Positions 1 to 9,030 of a stretch of DNA of 64,000 bases are shown here, piece by piece. The position numbers and the translations under genes are program-made. Location of the stretch: positions 806,001 to 870,000 of the forward strand of contig NZ_CP040093.1 of assembly GCF_006016075.1 (NCBI RefSeq), given 5' to 3'. Numbering within the stretch: the stretch's first letter is position 1; every line of letters begins with the position of its first letter. This DNA comes from Caloramator sp. E03 (lineage in GTDB: Bacteria; Bacillota; Clostridia; Clostridiales; Caloramatoraceae). The notes under the pieces were generated by a model, which was not told the origin of the DNA, did not search any database, and saw only the letters and a list, made by a program, of their open reading frames with translations.

Positions 1-635
1 ATGTTTCTATTAACTACAACACCATTTAAAGGGCTTAAAATATTTGCATTTTCAATCTGAACCTTTATATTATTTATATTTGCTTGAGCAGAACTGATTG
101 CAGCTTTGGCTTGATTTAAAGAAGCACCTGTTGCAAGTTCATATTGCTTTTTAGCAATTTCATATTTTGTAGTCATATCATCCATTTCTACTTTGCTTAC
201 AGCACCAGAATTGTATAATTCTTTTGTTCTCTCATAAGCTCTTGTTACTGATTCAAAATTTAATTTAGACTGTTCAGCTTGATTTTTAGCTATTTGCTCA
301 GAAACTAACGCTGAGTTTAATGACGCTTGAGCTTGTTGAAGCTGAGTATTTAAAGTTTTAGTCTCTAAAGTAGCAACTATCTCTCCAGCTTTAACATTAC
401 TCCCCACATCAGCTCCTATATTTTCCACCTGACCTGTTAATTTGCTAAACACATTAACAGTTTTTACAGGAACTAAAACACCTGAAATGCTTAAAGATGA
501 ATCAATCTTTTGTTTCTTTGCTGACATTATTTGTACATCTATTATTTTTGAAACATCAGATGTCTTTGTATTACATCCTATTGTAAAAATTAACAATGAC
601 AAAGCTATTAAAATAACACCTACTCTATTTTTCAT
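1..635 (-). CDS. Efflux RND/ABC-type periplasmic adaptor lipoprotein (3' end outside window)
   Basis: Membrane-fusion (HlyD/RND adaptor) protein, probably coupling an exporter encoded beyond the left edge. The reading frame is open from an ATG at 635 to the window edge, with GAGAGGTGG just upstream. The N-terminus is a lipoprotein signal ending in a lipobox (LLIFTIGC). A biotinyl-lipoyl-like segment follows (VNVFSKLTGQVENIGADVG), then a long Gln/Ala-rich helical hairpin, and then the return of the lipoyl half (ILSPLNGVVVNRN) at the window edge. It lies 18 bp downstream of the other adaptor gene and probably shares the MarR-controlled transcript. The C-terminal barrel and any ABC or RND partner are not visible, so the substrate is unknown. 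Family assignment is secure; partner and role are inference. Confidence 0.85.
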   Translation of the reverse strand, partial: MKNRVGVILIALSLLIFTIGCNTKTSDVSKIIDVQIMSAKKQKIDSSLSISGVLVPVKTVNVFSKLTGQVENIGADVGSNVKAGEIVATLETKTLNTQLQQAQASLNSALVSEQIAKNQAEQSKLNFESVTRAYERTKELYNSGAVSKVEMDDMTTKYEIAKKQYELATGASLNQAKAAISSAQANINNIKVQIENANILSPLNGVVVNRN

Positions 636-653
636 TTTCTGCCACCTCTCAAT

Positions 654-1352
654 CTACTTAATATAAATTTTTACAGTTGCATTCATACCAGGCATTAATG
701 TTAAACTTTCAGCATTTTGAATACCTATCTTAACGGGAATATATTGAGTTTGCTTTGAATATTCCCCACTCGTATTTAAAGACAAATATGATGAGAAGGC
801 TGATTCCGTTGCCTGTCCAATACTTTTTACATATCCTTCAAAAACTTTACCTGGGTATGCATCTATCTTTATATCTACCCTCTGGCCTTCTTTTACTTTT
901 AAAATACTTGTTTCTTCAATATTAGCCTTTATATATATATTTGACGTATCTGCAATTTCTGCAATTTCAATTCCTGGAGAAACTACCTGCCCTATAACAA
1001 CACTTGATAATACAACTTTTCCATCTATAGGAGATTTAATATCAGCCTTTGAAATTACCGGATCTGCTGCATTGTTTAAAGATTGTGGGTTTATTGCACT
1101 ATTAGATATAAGAGCACTTATATCCTGATGACCAATAATTTGACCTTTCTTTACAAAATCTCCTTCTTTTACTTTCCATGAATCAATTTTACCAGTCACT
1201 TCTGGAGTTATTGCAACCATATTTGCTGAAACCTGAGCATTATCTGTTATTATGTAGTGGCTATCATTGTAAAAATAATAATATATACCAATACCTCCAC
1301 CAATTAATATTAATAACAAAATTACAACAAATAAGGCTTTTATCTTTTTCAT
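654..1352 (-). CDS. HlyD/EmrA-type membrane fusion protein, short form
   Basis: Single-pass anchored adaptor of 232 residues. Residues 5-27 form a membrane segment (LFVVILLLILIGGGIGIYYY). It is followed by a split lipoyl domain (around 45-75 and 100-125, with DIKSPIDGKVVLSSVVIGQV) and a beta-barrel region ending near residue 230. EmrA/HlyD proteins usually carry a long coiled-coil hairpin between the lipoyl halves. Here only about 20 residues (ISNSAINPQSLNNAADPV) separate them, so it is a hairpin-poor version suited to a monoderm cell. The start ATG has AGGAGG at ideal spacing. It is the second gene of the MarR-led operon, followed 18 bp later by a lipoprotein adaptor. Likely drug or toxic-compound efflux; substrate not determinable. 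Confidence 0.85.
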   Translation of the reverse strand: MKKIKALFVVILLLILIGGGIGIYYYFYNDSHYIITDNAQVSANMVAITPEVTGKIDSWKVKEGDFVKKGQIIGHQDISALISNSAINPQSLNNAADPVISKADIKSPIDGKVVLSSVVIGQVVSPGIEIAEIADTSNIYIKANIEETSILKVKEGQRVDIKIDAYPGKVFEGYVKSIGQATESAFSSYLSLNTSGEYSKQTQYIPVKIGIQNAESLTLMPGMNATVKIYIK

Positions 1353-1377
1353 TTATATCCTCCTTTTCTATTAATTA

Positions 1378-1803
1378 CTACTGTATTTTGTCAAAAAGTT
1401 TTTTCATTTCCTCAAATATATCATTTAATTTTTTTACGTCTGATTCATCAAAAATTTCTATTTTATTTAATATAACCTGTCTGCTATTTTTCTTATATTC
1501 TTCAATAAACTCTCTACCTTTTTCAGTTATCTTAAGTAAAATTACCCTTCTATCATTGGGATCAAATATTCTTTCAACAAATTTATCTTCAATAAGCTTA
1601 TCCACCAATGATGTTAAATTGGACTTTGGAATCATCATTTTTTCACTATAATAACTCATTGGCCTTTCATTATGACTTTCCAATAAAAACAGAAGCCACA
1701 TCTGTTGTTTTGGTATGCCTGGTCTTATTATATCCTTCATGAGCTTTTTATACAGCATAGGAACAAAGGTTAGTAAATTATCAACCAATTTTTCCCTATC
1801 CAA
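1378..1803 (-). CDS. MarR-family transcriptional regulator
   Basis: A 141-residue winged-helix repressor of the MarR family. The recognition-helix region (MSYYSEKMMIPKSNLTSLVD) and the wing (VERIFDPNDRRVILLKITEK, with the family DxxDRR motif) are clear. The start is TTG at 1803, placed 7 nt after GGAGG. It is the first gene of an operon with two efflux adaptors, the classical marR/emrR-type layout in which the repressor controls its own operon. A 24-bp perfect palindrome overlaps its ribosome binding site region (see the operator entry). Loss of repression on ligand binding is the family mechanism; the ligand is unknown. Confidence 0.92.
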   Translation of the reverse strand: MDREKLVDNLLTFVPMLYKKLMKDIIRPGIPKQQMWLLFLLESHNERPMSYYSEKMMIPKSNLTSLVDKLIEDKFVERIFDPNDRRVILLKITEKGREFIEEYKKNSRQVILNKIEIFDESDVKKLNDIFEEMKKLFDKIQ

Positions 1804-1817
1804 ATTTGCACCTCCTT

Positions 1818-1872
1818 TTATGTTACAATATATAATAGTTACTTTTTATAACTATTATATATTGTAACATAA
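1818..1872. promoter_or_regulatory. Probable MarR operator: 24-bp inverted repeat
   Basis: Two perfectly complementary 24-nt arms (1818-1841 and 1849-1872) are separated by 7 nt immediately upstream of the TTG start of the MarR gene. The inner half-sites read ATAGTTA/TAACTAT, the usual spacing and composition for a MarR dimer. The perfect pairing extends further than a single dimer would need, so the element may bind two dimers or also fold as an RNA hairpin that masks the ribosome binding site. Assignment to this MarR protein is inferred from position. Confidence 0.75.
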
Positions 1873-1970
1873 CTATTTATATCTTCAATATATATTATAA
1901 ACTTTTAATAAAAAATACTTTTCCAAGATATTATTAATAGATCTGAAAAAGGGATACCCTTTTCAGTGAC

Positions 1971-2630
1971 CTATCTTGTCACATTTAAGGCATCCCCTTC
2001 ACTTTCTTCATCTTTTACTATTTCCATCTTTGAAATTGATACTTCATAGGCTGTTCGTTTAATAATATTATCCTCTGAAAGTTTTTTCTCATACTCCCTA
2101 CTTTGTATTCTTCCCCATAATTTAATATGTCCTCCAACCTGAAGAGTGCTTGAAAATTTTGCATTCCTTCCCCATGCAATTGCAGGTATATAGTCTGATT
2201 TATTATAGGGCCTATTAACTGCTATAAGAAGATCAGTTATTTCCCTTCCAAAGGGAGTTGTTCTATAAATAGGAGCCTTACAAATAAATCCATCAAGGAA
2301 GATCTGATTAGGGCTTTTAGAGATTTCTTCAACATTCCTTATATCCCTTGTAAATATAGTGAGTATAAGTCTGTTGGCTCCATCCAAAAACTTGTTATAA
2401 GACCTTAATTGCCCTTCAATACTAATTGTCTTACCTAAGGACATATCAACTGTAGGAATTAGTCTTTCCGAAACAGTTATGGGAAGAATATCTACAGCTT
2501 CACTTAATCTTGGAACCTCGAGGAAAAAATTGTAAAACTTTTCACCAAACATTTCATGGCTAAAGCTAAGGTTCGATGCCACCTTACCCTCAGCATATAC
2601 TTTATTTGTTGCCATTAACTTGTCTTCCAT
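1971..2630 (-). CDS. Single-stranded DNA-binding protein-like OB-fold protein
   Basis: A 219-residue protein with two OB-fold-like segments (about 8-95 and 100-200). It contains SSB-type stretches such as KVYAEGKVASNLSFSHE, TDLLIAVNRPYNKSDYIPAI and HIKLWGRIQSREYEKK. It is longer than housekeeping Ssb and lacks the acidic C-terminal tip (DDDIPF type), so it is an SSB paralogue common in clostridia rather than the essential Ssb. ATGs at 2630 and 2612 are both possible; GGATGG precedes the first. It is monocistronic with intergenic DNA on both sides. Role in DNA metabolism is inferred from the fold only. Confidence 0.7.
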   Translation of the reverse strand: MEDKLMATNKVYAEGKVASNLSFSHEMFGEKFYNFFLEVPRLSEAVDILPITVSERLIPTVDMSLGKTISIEGQLRSYNKFLDGANRLILTIFTRDIRNVEEISKSPNQIFLDGFICKAPIYRTTPFGREITDLLIAVNRPYNKSDYIPAIAWGRNAKFSSTLQVGGHIKLWGRIQSREYEKKLSEDNIIKRTAYEVSISKMEIVKDEESEGDALNVTR

Positions 2631-2722
2631 TTACCCATCCCTCTCCCTTCGTACTTATAATAATAAACTCTAAAATATAAATATTAAATATACTAGTAAA
2701 ATATGTATATTTTACAAAAATG

Positions 2723-3316
2723 TTATATTTTAAAACCTAAAATTAGAAAACATGTTAATGCAGCAAGATAATAATATATGTCATCTGATTTCCCTTTAAC
2801 CATAAGTGGCTTTTCAAAGGGCTGTACAATTGTATTTGATAATGTAAATATTGACCTTTGCAGACAAAAACTAAAATTAAGCCCACTTATATCGTCTATA
2901 CTTGATGCTGTCACAGTTGTTTTACCATTCAGACCATAAGTAATAACGTATATACTTTCACACTGAAAATCTATCTTCTGTATTGAATCAGAATTAAAAA
3001 TTACATAGCCTTTCTGCCTTACATTATTAATTAGGTTTTGTATTTCACCAATAAGCTTTGGGCTTTCTTTTTCAAGAGAAGTTTGTATAAGCACATCAAA
3101 CTTAATCCTTTCAAGCCTATTTTCAAGTATATCTTCTCTTGATATTTCAATAATTATATAATCAGGATTGTCATACAATATTTTAAAAAACTCACTACTG
3201 CTGTCCTGATTTGTACCTATTATTGCACACTTTTTATCACATTCTTTAATTTTTTCGTAAATTAAATCTGTTACAGAAGATTTCCCTTTGCTTCCGAAAA
3301 CTCCTATTATAATCAT
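2723..3316 (-). CDS. Short Mur-ligase-like P-loop protein
   Basis: A 197-residue protein that opens with a Mur-ligase-type P-loop (GVFGSKGKSSVT) and has further central-domain signatures: DYIIIEIS around residue 55 and a VIFNSDS / ITYG pair around 110-130. Mur ligases of the MurE/MurF/FolC type are 430-500 residues with a C-terminal substrate-binding domain; here the protein stops after the central domain, ending in a hydrophobic stretch (YYYLAALTCFLILGFKI). The ATG at 3316 is preferred because GAGGTGAT lies 6 nt upstream; an in-frame GTG at 3325 overlaps that site. The substrate is unknown. It may bind ATP without completing a ligase reaction. Confidence 0.6.
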   Translation of the reverse strand: MIIIGVFGSKGKSSVTDLIYEKIKECDKKCAIIGTNQDSSSEFFKILYDNPDYIIIEISREDILENRLERIKFDVLIQTSLEKESPKLIGEIQNLINNVRQKGYVIFNSDSIQKIDFQCESIYVITYGLNGKTTVTASSIDDISGLNFSFCLQRSIFTLSNTIVQPFEKPLMVKGKSDDIYYYLAALTCFLILGFKI

Positions 3317-3425
3317 AAAGATCACCTCAAAAGCTTATTTGATTTTATGGTTTACACATAAAAAAGATTTTATTCACATTATTCTATTTTTCCCATTAAC
3401 TTACTCACATATATTTATAACAATT

Positions 3426-3453
3426 GTATAAATTAATAATACAAGACAAATAA
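3426..3453 (+). promoter_or_regulatory. Candidate sigma-G-like promoter for the SASP gene
   Basis: GTATA (3426-3430) and CAAATAA (3447-3453) are separated by 16 nt and lie about 40 nt before the SASP start. They roughly fit forespore sigma-G elements. The match to the -10 element is imperfect; the call leans on SASP genes generally being sigma-G dependent. Confidence 0.3.
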
Positions 3454-3491
3454 ATCCCCCATGGAAAATAAAATGCAAAGGAGGATAAGTT

Positions 3492-3734
3492 ATGGCAGCA
3501 GGTCAAGAAAATTCAGGAAGAACCCAGCTTGTACCAGAGGTACATAAACTTCTTGACAATATGAAATATGAAATTGCACAGGAGTTTGCACTTCCCGTAC
3601 ATCAAGGTTCTGAAGACTACTGGGGAAACATTACTTCAAGGGATTGCGGAAGAGTCGGCGGCACAATGGTAAAGAGGTTGATTAACCTTGCCGAAAAAGA
3701 AATTTTAAATGGAAAAACACCTGAAAAAATTTAA
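3492..3734 (+). CDS. Alpha/beta-type small acid-soluble spore protein (SASP)
   Basis: An 80-residue DNA-binding spore core protein. Both family hallmarks are present: the germination-protease region (KYEIAQEFALP) around residues 25-36 and the DNA-binding C-terminal motif (GRVGGTMVKRLI) around 52-64. These proteins coat and protect DNA in the dormant forespore and are degraded by GPR on germination. The start ATG has AAAGGAGG 7 nt upstream, and a strong terminator hairpin follows the stop directly, so it is a single-gene unit. The gene shows the organism is a spore-former. Confidence 0.95.
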   Translation: MAAGQENSGRTQLVPEVHKLLDNMKYEIAQEFALPVHQGSEDYWGNITSRDCGRVGGTMVKRLINLAEKEILNGKTPEKI

Positions 3735-3756
3735 AAACCCCTATTTAGGGGTTTTT
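3733..3756 (+). terminator. Rho-independent terminator of the SASP gene
   Basis: The hairpin AAAAACCCC-TATTTA-GGGGTTTTT follows the SASP stop codon immediately. Confidence 0.85.
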
Positions 3757-3820
3757 ATTGATATTTTTCTTAGGTTATTGTTATAATAATATAAATAAGA
3801 GGCTATATGGAGGTATGAAA

Positions 3821-4345
3821 ATGTTTAAAGATTCTGCAGAGCTTGCGGAAAATAAATTATTAATTTTATATATTCTAAAGAAAATAGCTACTCCTATATC
3901 AAATTCGGATATTACCCATATCATACTTGAAAATAACCTCATTAATTATTTTGCACTTCAACAATATTTATCTGAACTTATACAAAGTGGCTTTATAAAT
4001 GATGAAAAAGAGGACAAGCGCCACTCAATAACAATTGCAAGTAAAGGTCAAAAGGCTCTTGAATTATTTATAAACAGAATACCTGATAAAAAGAAGAAAT
4101 TAATAGATGAATATATAGATTCTTACATAAAAGAATTAAAGAATGGAAAAGAAAGCTTTGCTGAATATTTACCTTACATGGATAATAAATATATTGTAAA
4201 ATTAAAACTTAAAGAAGATGAAAACCTATTAATTGAACTTTTACTTCCAGCAGAATCAGATACTGAAGCCAACGAAATTTGCAAGAAATGGAAAGAAGAT
4301 GCAAATGAAATATATAGGACAATAATTAATAAGCTAAAAAAATAA
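3821..4345 (+). CDS. DUF4364-type winged-helix protein
   Basis: A 174-residue clostridial protein of the DUF4364 type. The N-terminal half (about 1-85) is a winged-helix-like region (ITHIILENNLINYFALQQYL, then KEDKRHSITIASKGQKALEL). The C-terminal half is a mixed alpha/beta region rich in Lys and Glu. The start at 3821 is chosen because GGAGG at 3809-3813 gives a 7-nt spacing; the upstream ATG at 3815 is too close. It is a single gene between terminators. The function is not established; a transcription-regulator role is plausible from the fold. Confidence 0.8.
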   Translation: MFKDSAELAENKLLILYILKKIATPISNSDITHIILENNLINYFALQQYLSELIQSGFINDEKEDKRHSITIASKGQKALELFINRIPDKKKKLIDEYIDSYIKELKNGKESFAEYLPYMDNKYIVKLKLKEDENLLIELLLPAESDTEANEICKKWKEDANEIYRTIINKLKK

Positions 4346-4348
4346 TAT

Positions 4349-4387
4349 AAAAGGTTCATCAATATTTTAATCCTTGGTGAACCTTTT
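4349..4387 (+). terminator. Terminator after the DUF4364 gene
   Basis: Inverted arms AAAAGGTTCA and TGAACCTTTT with a 19-nt loop, placed 3 nt after the stop codon. It may also serve the convergent small gene. Confidence 0.75.
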
Positions 4388-4391
4388 AATA

Positions 4392-4583
4392 TTATTTTAA
4401 TATTTCCTTTGATAATTCTGCTTTTGTAAGCTCAATATTTATATCTTTAGCCATCTTTGTATATACATCACAAATTTCCTTCGCAAATTTAACCGTGCTC
4501 TTTGGAAGTCTATCCTCAAATTTAATAGCAAGATAATAAAAGCGCTGCGCCATCTTGACTTTCTTATAAATATCACTATACAA
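4392..4583 (-). CDS. Small hypothetical protein, 63 residues
   Basis: A short basic helical protein with no recognised family. Support for it being real is the start context: AGGAGG with 7-nt spacing to a TTG at 4583. The frame is also consistent and ends just before a shared terminator. The predicted peptide is rich in Lys and aromatic residues in its first half (YKKVKMAQRFYYLAIKFED) and has no membrane segment or Cys motif. It is convergent with the DUF4364 gene. Function unknown. Confidence 0.55.
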   Translation of the reverse strand: MYSDIYKKVKMAQRFYYLAIKFEDRLPKSTVKFAKEICDVYTKMAKDINIELTKAELSKEILK

Positions 4584-4740
4584 ACCTTATCCTCCTGATA
4601 AGTGCTTATATAGTAGTATATTTAGCTAGAAATTAAAAAAACACTAATTTTAATAGTTTCTTAGTTATTATTTTGAAGAATAAAAGTCTATACTATACTT
4701 CTTAATTTGTAAAAATATGCTTTTAATCCTACAGCTAAAA

Positions 4741-6033
4741 TTATAAGATTTTCTGCTTTAATATACTTCTTACTCTTCCTATCATATAAAGGGATCCGCA
4801 AAAAAGCAAAACCTCATCATTTTTTACAGAGCTTAATCCCTTCTCCACTGCATCTTCTATGCTCTTTGAAGATATGGCCTCTTTGCCTAACCCTTTTATT
4901 ATATCTTCAAGCTCTGCTGCCGAAAGAGCCCTTGGGCTGTCTGGCTCTGTAGTTATGAAGCTATTGCATACCTCAAAAAGCTTTTCTAACATTTTTGTAT
5001 ATTCCTTATCCCTGAGCATTCCACAAACTGCAACTATTCTCTTCCCTTTAAAATAATATTTTAATGTTTCAGTAAGGCTCTCTATTCCTTGTATGTTATG
5101 CCCCCCATCAAGTACTATATATGGTGATTTTGAAATTACTTCAAATCTTCCTGGCCATTTTGCCTCCTCAAGACCTTTATATATAGAGCTGTTTTCTATT
5201 TCATAGCCTTGCATTCTTAATACTTCAATTGTATAAAGGGCCGTTATAGCATTCATGACTTGATGAGTACCGAGCATTCTTATTTTAATATCTTTATAGT
5301 TTTTCCACCAATAAACATCAAAGATAATTCCATCTATAGTATTGCTCTTAATATCATGTTTCATGTCATCAACCATAAAAATCCTTGAATTCCTATTTAA
5401 AGCAACATCAAGGAGTACCGATAAAGCTTCTTTATCCTGAGGATATATTACAACAGGCCTTCCCTCTTTTATTATACCTGCTTTTTCAAAGGCAATTTTA
5501 GATAGTGTATCTCCAAGTACATTCATATGATCATAGCTTATGCTTGTTATTACTGAAAGTATTGGATTTACTACGTTTGTAGCATCAAACCTTCCTCCAA
5601 GCCCAACCTCAAGCACAACGAAGTCAACATTTTTATCTTTAAAATATTTAAAAGCACAGGTCGTTATTATTTCAAACTCAGTAGGTCTCTCATATCCTTC
5701 CTCAATAATCCTTTCGACTAAAGGCTTTATCTTCTCTACTAAATCTGCTACTTCATCCTCTCCTATTTCTTTATCGTTTATCTTTATCCTCTCTGTAAAT
5801 CTTTCCAAATAAGGAGATGTATATATTCCAACCTTATATCCCTGACATTTTAACATTGAGGATATGAAGGTTACTGTAGAACCTTTACCATTAGTACCTC
5901 CAACATGTATTACTTTAAGATAATCCTGTGGATTTCCTAAAAGCTCACAAAGCCTTTTTATCCTTTCAAGTCCAAGATTCATTGCAAATTTTCCTGTACT
6001 TTCTATATATGCTATTGCCTCGCTAAAGTTCAT
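4741..6033 (-). CDS. folC: Bifunctional folylpolyglutamate synthase/dihydrofolate synthase
   Basis: ATP-dependent ligase that adds glutamate to dihydropteroate or folates in the cytosol. The P-loop GGTNGKGSTV lies near residue 45, the Mur-ligase central motif (DFVVLEVGLGGRFDATNVV) around 140, the SYDHMNVLG motif around 170, and the C-terminal domain begins near LDGGHN around 300. The 430-residue length is normal. The ATG at 6033 is chosen over an upstream in-frame ATG (6084) because GAGGTG lies 6 nt before it and the conserved N-terminus starts there. It follows valS on the same strand with a hairpin between them, so it may be partly co-transcribed from the valyl T-box. Confidence 0.95.
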   Translation of the reverse strand: MNFSEAIAYIESTGKFAMNLGLERIKRLCELLGNPQDYLKVIHVGGTNGKGSTVTFISSMLKCQGYKVGIYTSPYLERFTERIKINDKEIGEDEVADLVEKIKPLVERIIEEGYERPTEFEIITTCAFKYFKDKNVDFVVLEVGLGGRFDATNVVNPILSVITSISYDHMNVLGDTLSKIAFEKAGIIKEGRPVVIYPQDKEALSVLLDVALNRNSRIFMVDDMKHDIKSNTIDGIIFDVYWWKNYKDIKIRMLGTHQVMNAITALYTIEVLRMQGYEIENSSIYKGLEEAKWPGRFEVISKSPYIVLDGGHNIQGIESLTETLKYYFKGKRIVAVCGMLRDKEYTKMLEKLFEVCNSFITTEPDSPRALSAAELEDIIKGLGKEAISSKSIEDAVEKGLSSVKNDEVLLFCGSLYMIGRVRSILKQKIL

Positions 6034-6069
6034 AATACACCTCATCTCACTAATGTCCACTTTATAAAT

Positions 6070-6107
6070 AGCCCTAAACTGCAAATTATTCTTTGCAGTT
6101 TAGGGGC
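6070..6107 (-). terminator. Hairpin between valS and folC
   Basis: A 16-bp nearly perfect stem, with one mismatch, lies between the valS stop and the folC start. The T-tract after it on the minus strand is poor, so it may attenuate rather than stop transcription into folC. Confidence 0.5.
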
Positions 6108-6118
6108 TTTAATAATTT

Positions 6119-8770
6119 TTATCTTAATGCATCAATTCTTTCAATTATTTTATTGAGCATATCCTGATATTTTGCCTGCTTTTCTTTCTCTTCCTCTATA
6201 ACATGTTTTGGTGCCTTTGATATAAATCCTTCATTTGAAAGCTTTTTAACAACTCTTTCAACTTCTTTTTCGTATTTTTCTTTTTCCTTTAAAAGCCTTT
6301 CTATTTCCTTTTCTTTGTCAATTAAATCCTCAAGAGGAAGAAATATTTCAATACCCGGTACAACAGCAGATACTGCATCCTTTGGTACATCCTCTCTTTT
6401 TACAAAGGCTATTCCTGATGCAAAGGCAAGCTTCTCAAAATACATACTTCCTTCTTCAAGGGATGATTTAATCTCATCCTTTGAAGGTATAAGAAGAATT
6501 TTCGCCCTTCTATTGTTTGGAACGTTCATCTCTGTTCTTATATTTCTAACAGCCCTTATAACATCTATTACATACTGCATCATCTTTTCGTCTTTATCAA
6601 AACTTCTGTCCTTTGAATACTCAGGCCATCTTGAAATCGTAATTGAGCTTTCTTCTCCCTCAAGATGAGTATATATCTCTTCAGTAATAAAAGGCATAAA
6701 AGGATGTAAAAGCTTTAAACTGTCCCTTAAAACCTCGATTAAAGTCATCTGTGCAGCTGCTTTATCTTTTTCATCCTCTCCATAGAGCCTTGGCTTTACA
6801 AGTTCTATATACCAGTCACAAACTTCTGACCATATAAAATCATAAATCTTTTGTGCTGCAATTCCAAGTTCAAACTTGTTAAGGTTTTCAGTAACTTCCG
6901 CTATTATATTGTTAAGCCTTGAAAGTATCCACCTATCTGCTGAATTTCTAATTTCATCTATGCTTCCCTTATATTTATCTATAAGGCTTTCATCAAGATT
7001 CATAAATACAAATCTTGAAGCATTCCAAATCTTGTTTGCAAAGTTTCTTGATGCTTCAACTCTCTCCATATAAAATCTCATATCATTTCCCGGGGAATTT
7101 CCTGTAATAAGGGTAAATCTTAATGCATCAGCACCGTACTTTTCTATTATTTCAAGAGGGTCTATTCCATTACCAAGGGATTTTGACATCTTTCTTCCCT
7201 GAGAGTCTCTAACTATTCCATGAACAAAAACATATTTAAAAGGTATCTCCTTCATCTGATCAACTGCTGAGAATATCATCCTAGCAATCCAGAAGAATAT
7301 AATATCATATCCTGTAACAAGAACGCTTGTTGGATAGAAATATTCAAGATCTTCAGTCTTATCGGGCCATCCTAAGGTTGAGAAAGGCCAAAGTGCAGAG
7401 CTGAACCAAGTATCGAGTACATTTTCATCCTGTTTTAGATTATTTGAGCCGCATTTTGTACATCCCTTTGGTTCATCGGTAGATACTATAATCTCACCGC
7501 AATCCTGACAATACCATACAGGTATTCTGTGACCCCACCACAGCTGTCTTGATATACACCAGTCCTGTATATTTTCCATCCAGTTAAAATAAATCTTTGC
7601 AAACCTTTCAGGAACGAATTGTATTTTTCCTTCCTTAACAACCTCTATTGCAGGCTCTGCCAAAGGCTTCATCTTAACAAACCATTGTTTTGATAAAAGA
7701 GGTTCAACTACTGTACCGCATCTGTCATGGCAGCCTACATTATGGTTTAAATCCTCTATTTTAACAAGAAGACCTAAAGATTTTAAATCTTCAACTATAG
7801 CTAATCTTGCCTCATATCTGTCCATTCCCTCATACTTTCCTGCGAGAGAACTCATAGTTCCATTTTCATTAATAACTACAACCTGCTCAAGATTATGACG
7901 AACTCCAACTTCAAAGTCGTTAGGATCATGGGCTGGAGTAATCTTAACTGCACCAGTTCCAAATTCCATCTCAACATATTCATCTGCAACTATAGGAATT
8001 TCTCTATTCATAAGAGGAAGTATTGCCGTCTTTCCTACAAGATGCTTATATCTTTCATCCTCAGGATGAACTGCAATAGCTGTATCTCCAAGCATTGTTT
8101 CAGGTCTTGTGGTTGCAACTATTATATACTCGTCGCTGTCTTTTACAGGATATTTAATATGCCAAAGATTTCCGTTTTTTTCACTGTACTCTATTTCAGC
8201 ATCGGATAGAGCTGTCATACATCTTGGGCACCAGTTTATAATCCTTTTTCCCTGGTATATAAGACCTCTGTTATATAATCTTACAAATACTTCCCTTACA
8301 GCCCTGTTAAGTCCCTCATCCATTGTAAATCTTTCTCGGCTCCAGTCACAGGAAGCTCCCATCTTCATTAGCTGCTCCCTTATTCTTGCCCTATATTTAT
8401 GTGTCCAATCCCAAACCTTTTCAAGGAATGCTTCCCTTCCTATTTCCTTTTTATATATTCCCTGCTTTAAAAGCTCGTTTTCAACCTTAACCTCCGTTGC
8501 TATGCTCGCATGGTCCTCTCCTGGAAGCCAAAGGGTAGGAAAGCCTTGCATTCTCTTCCATCTTATTAGCACATCCTGTATAGTATTATCAAGTGCATGA
8601 CCCATGTGAAGCTGACCAGTTATATTCGGAGGAGGTATAACTATTGTAAATGGTTCCTTATTTTTATCAATCTTTGGAGTAAAATATCCCTTCTCAATCC
8701 ATTTGTTATATAATCTTTCTTCAAAATCCTTAGGATTATAGGTTTTTGATAAATTCCTGCTATCTTCCAT
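6119..8770 (-). CDS. valS: Valyl-tRNA synthetase
   Basis: Class I synthetase charging tRNA-Val. The HIGH-type motif is at [15 protein letters not shown] (near residue 47) and the KMSKS loop at [14 protein letters not shown] (near 525). The editing CP1 domain holds [16 protein letters not shown], and two zinc-type Cys pairs occur near CPRCMTALS and CQDCGE...CTKCGS. The C-terminal coiled coil typical of ValRS ([19 protein letters not shown]) is present. The 883-residue length is normal. AGGAGG precedes the ATG. It lies downstream of a T-box leader whose predicted specifier is a valine codon, with a small membrane-protein gene between them. Confidence 0.98.
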   Translation of the reverse strand: MEDSRNLSKTYNPKDFEERLYNKWIEKGYFTPKIDKNKEPFTIVIPPPNITGQLHMGHALDNTIQDVLIRWKRMQGFPTLWLPGEDHASIATEVKVENELLKQGIYKKEIGREAFLEKVWDWTHKYRARIREQLMKMGASCDWSRERFTMDEGLNRAVREVFVRLYNRGLIYQGKRIINWCPRCMTALSDAEIEYSEKNGNLWHIKYPVKDSDEYIIVATTRPETMLGDTAIAVHPEDERYKHLVGKTAILPLMNREIPIVADEYVEMEFGTGAVKITPAHDPNDFEVGVRHNLEQVVVINENGTMSSLAGKYEGMDRYEARLAIVEDLKSLGLLVKIEDLNHNVGCHDRCGTVVEPLLSKQWFVKMKPLAEPAIEVVKEGKIQFVPERFAKIYFNWMENIQDWCISRQLWWGHRIPVWYCQDCGEIIVSTDEPKGCTKCGSNNLKQDENVLDTWFSSALWPFSTLGWPDKTEDLEYFYPTSVLVTGYDIIFFWIARMIFSAVDQMKEIPFKYVFVHGIVRDSQGRKMSKSLGNGIDPLEIIEKYGADALRFTLITGNSPGNDMRFYMERVEASRNFANKIWNASRFVFMNLDESLIDKYKGSIDEIRNSADRWILSRLNNIIAEVTENLNKFELGIAAQKIYDFIWSEVCDWYIELVKPRLYGEDEKDKAAAQMTLIEVLRDSLKLLHPFMPFITEEIYTHLEGEESSITISRWPEYSKDRSFDKDEKMMQYVIDVIRAVRNIRTEMNVPNNRRAKILLIPSKDEIKSSLEEGSMYFEKLAFASGIAFVKREDVPKDAVSAVVPGIEIFLPLEDLIDKEKEIERLLKEKEKYEKEVERVVKKLSNEGFISKAPKHVIEEEKEKQAKYQDMLNKIIERIDALR

Positions 8771-8781
8771 GTTAATTCCTC

Positions 8782-8967
8782 CTAAAATATTTTTAGTATT
8801 CTAAAAAAGCCTATACATGCAATTACAAGTCCTATAAGCTTTATTATTATTAGTTTAATATCATCTTCTTTGATTTTAAAAAGTTTTAATATATACTTTG
8901 CAGCATATACTATTATGCTTCCAAACAGTGCAAAAAACAGACTTACTCCATCAACATTTGAAAGCAT
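8782..8967 (-). CDS. Small two-helix membrane protein in the valS operon
   Basis: A 61-residue protein with two predicted membrane helices ([20 protein letters not shown] and [20 protein letters not shown]) separated by a charged loop. The start at 8967 has GGAGGTGAT 6 nt upstream; a longer in-frame version would begin inside the T-box leader and is rejected. Its stop lies 11 bp before valS, and the valS ribosome binding site starts right after it. It is therefore the first gene under valyl T-box control. No family recognised. Its position between a tRNA-Val sensor and valS makes a valine-related or translation-coupling role possible, but this is inference. Confidence 0.75.
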   Translation of the reverse strand: MLSNVDGVSLFFALFGSIIVYAAKYILKLFKIKEDDIKLIIIKLIGLVIACIGFFRILKIF

Positions 8968-8996
8968 ATATATCACCTCCAAACTTAAAAAGGCAT

Positions 8997-9030
8997 CAAA
9001 AAAGGTTCTTCGCACAAAAGGACGAAGAAC
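8997..9030 (-). terminator. T-box intrinsic terminator
   Basis: Read on the minus strand, GGTTCTTCG and CGAAGAACC pair around a 10-nt loop and run into seven T residues. The 5' arm follows the T-box sequence directly, the classical competing terminator. Confidence 0.9.

Noticed and set aside
8109-8600. Long open frame on the plus strand inside valS
   Set aside because: It is antisense to well-conserved valS codons, lacks a ribosome binding site and reads as a low-complexity translation; a shadow frame.
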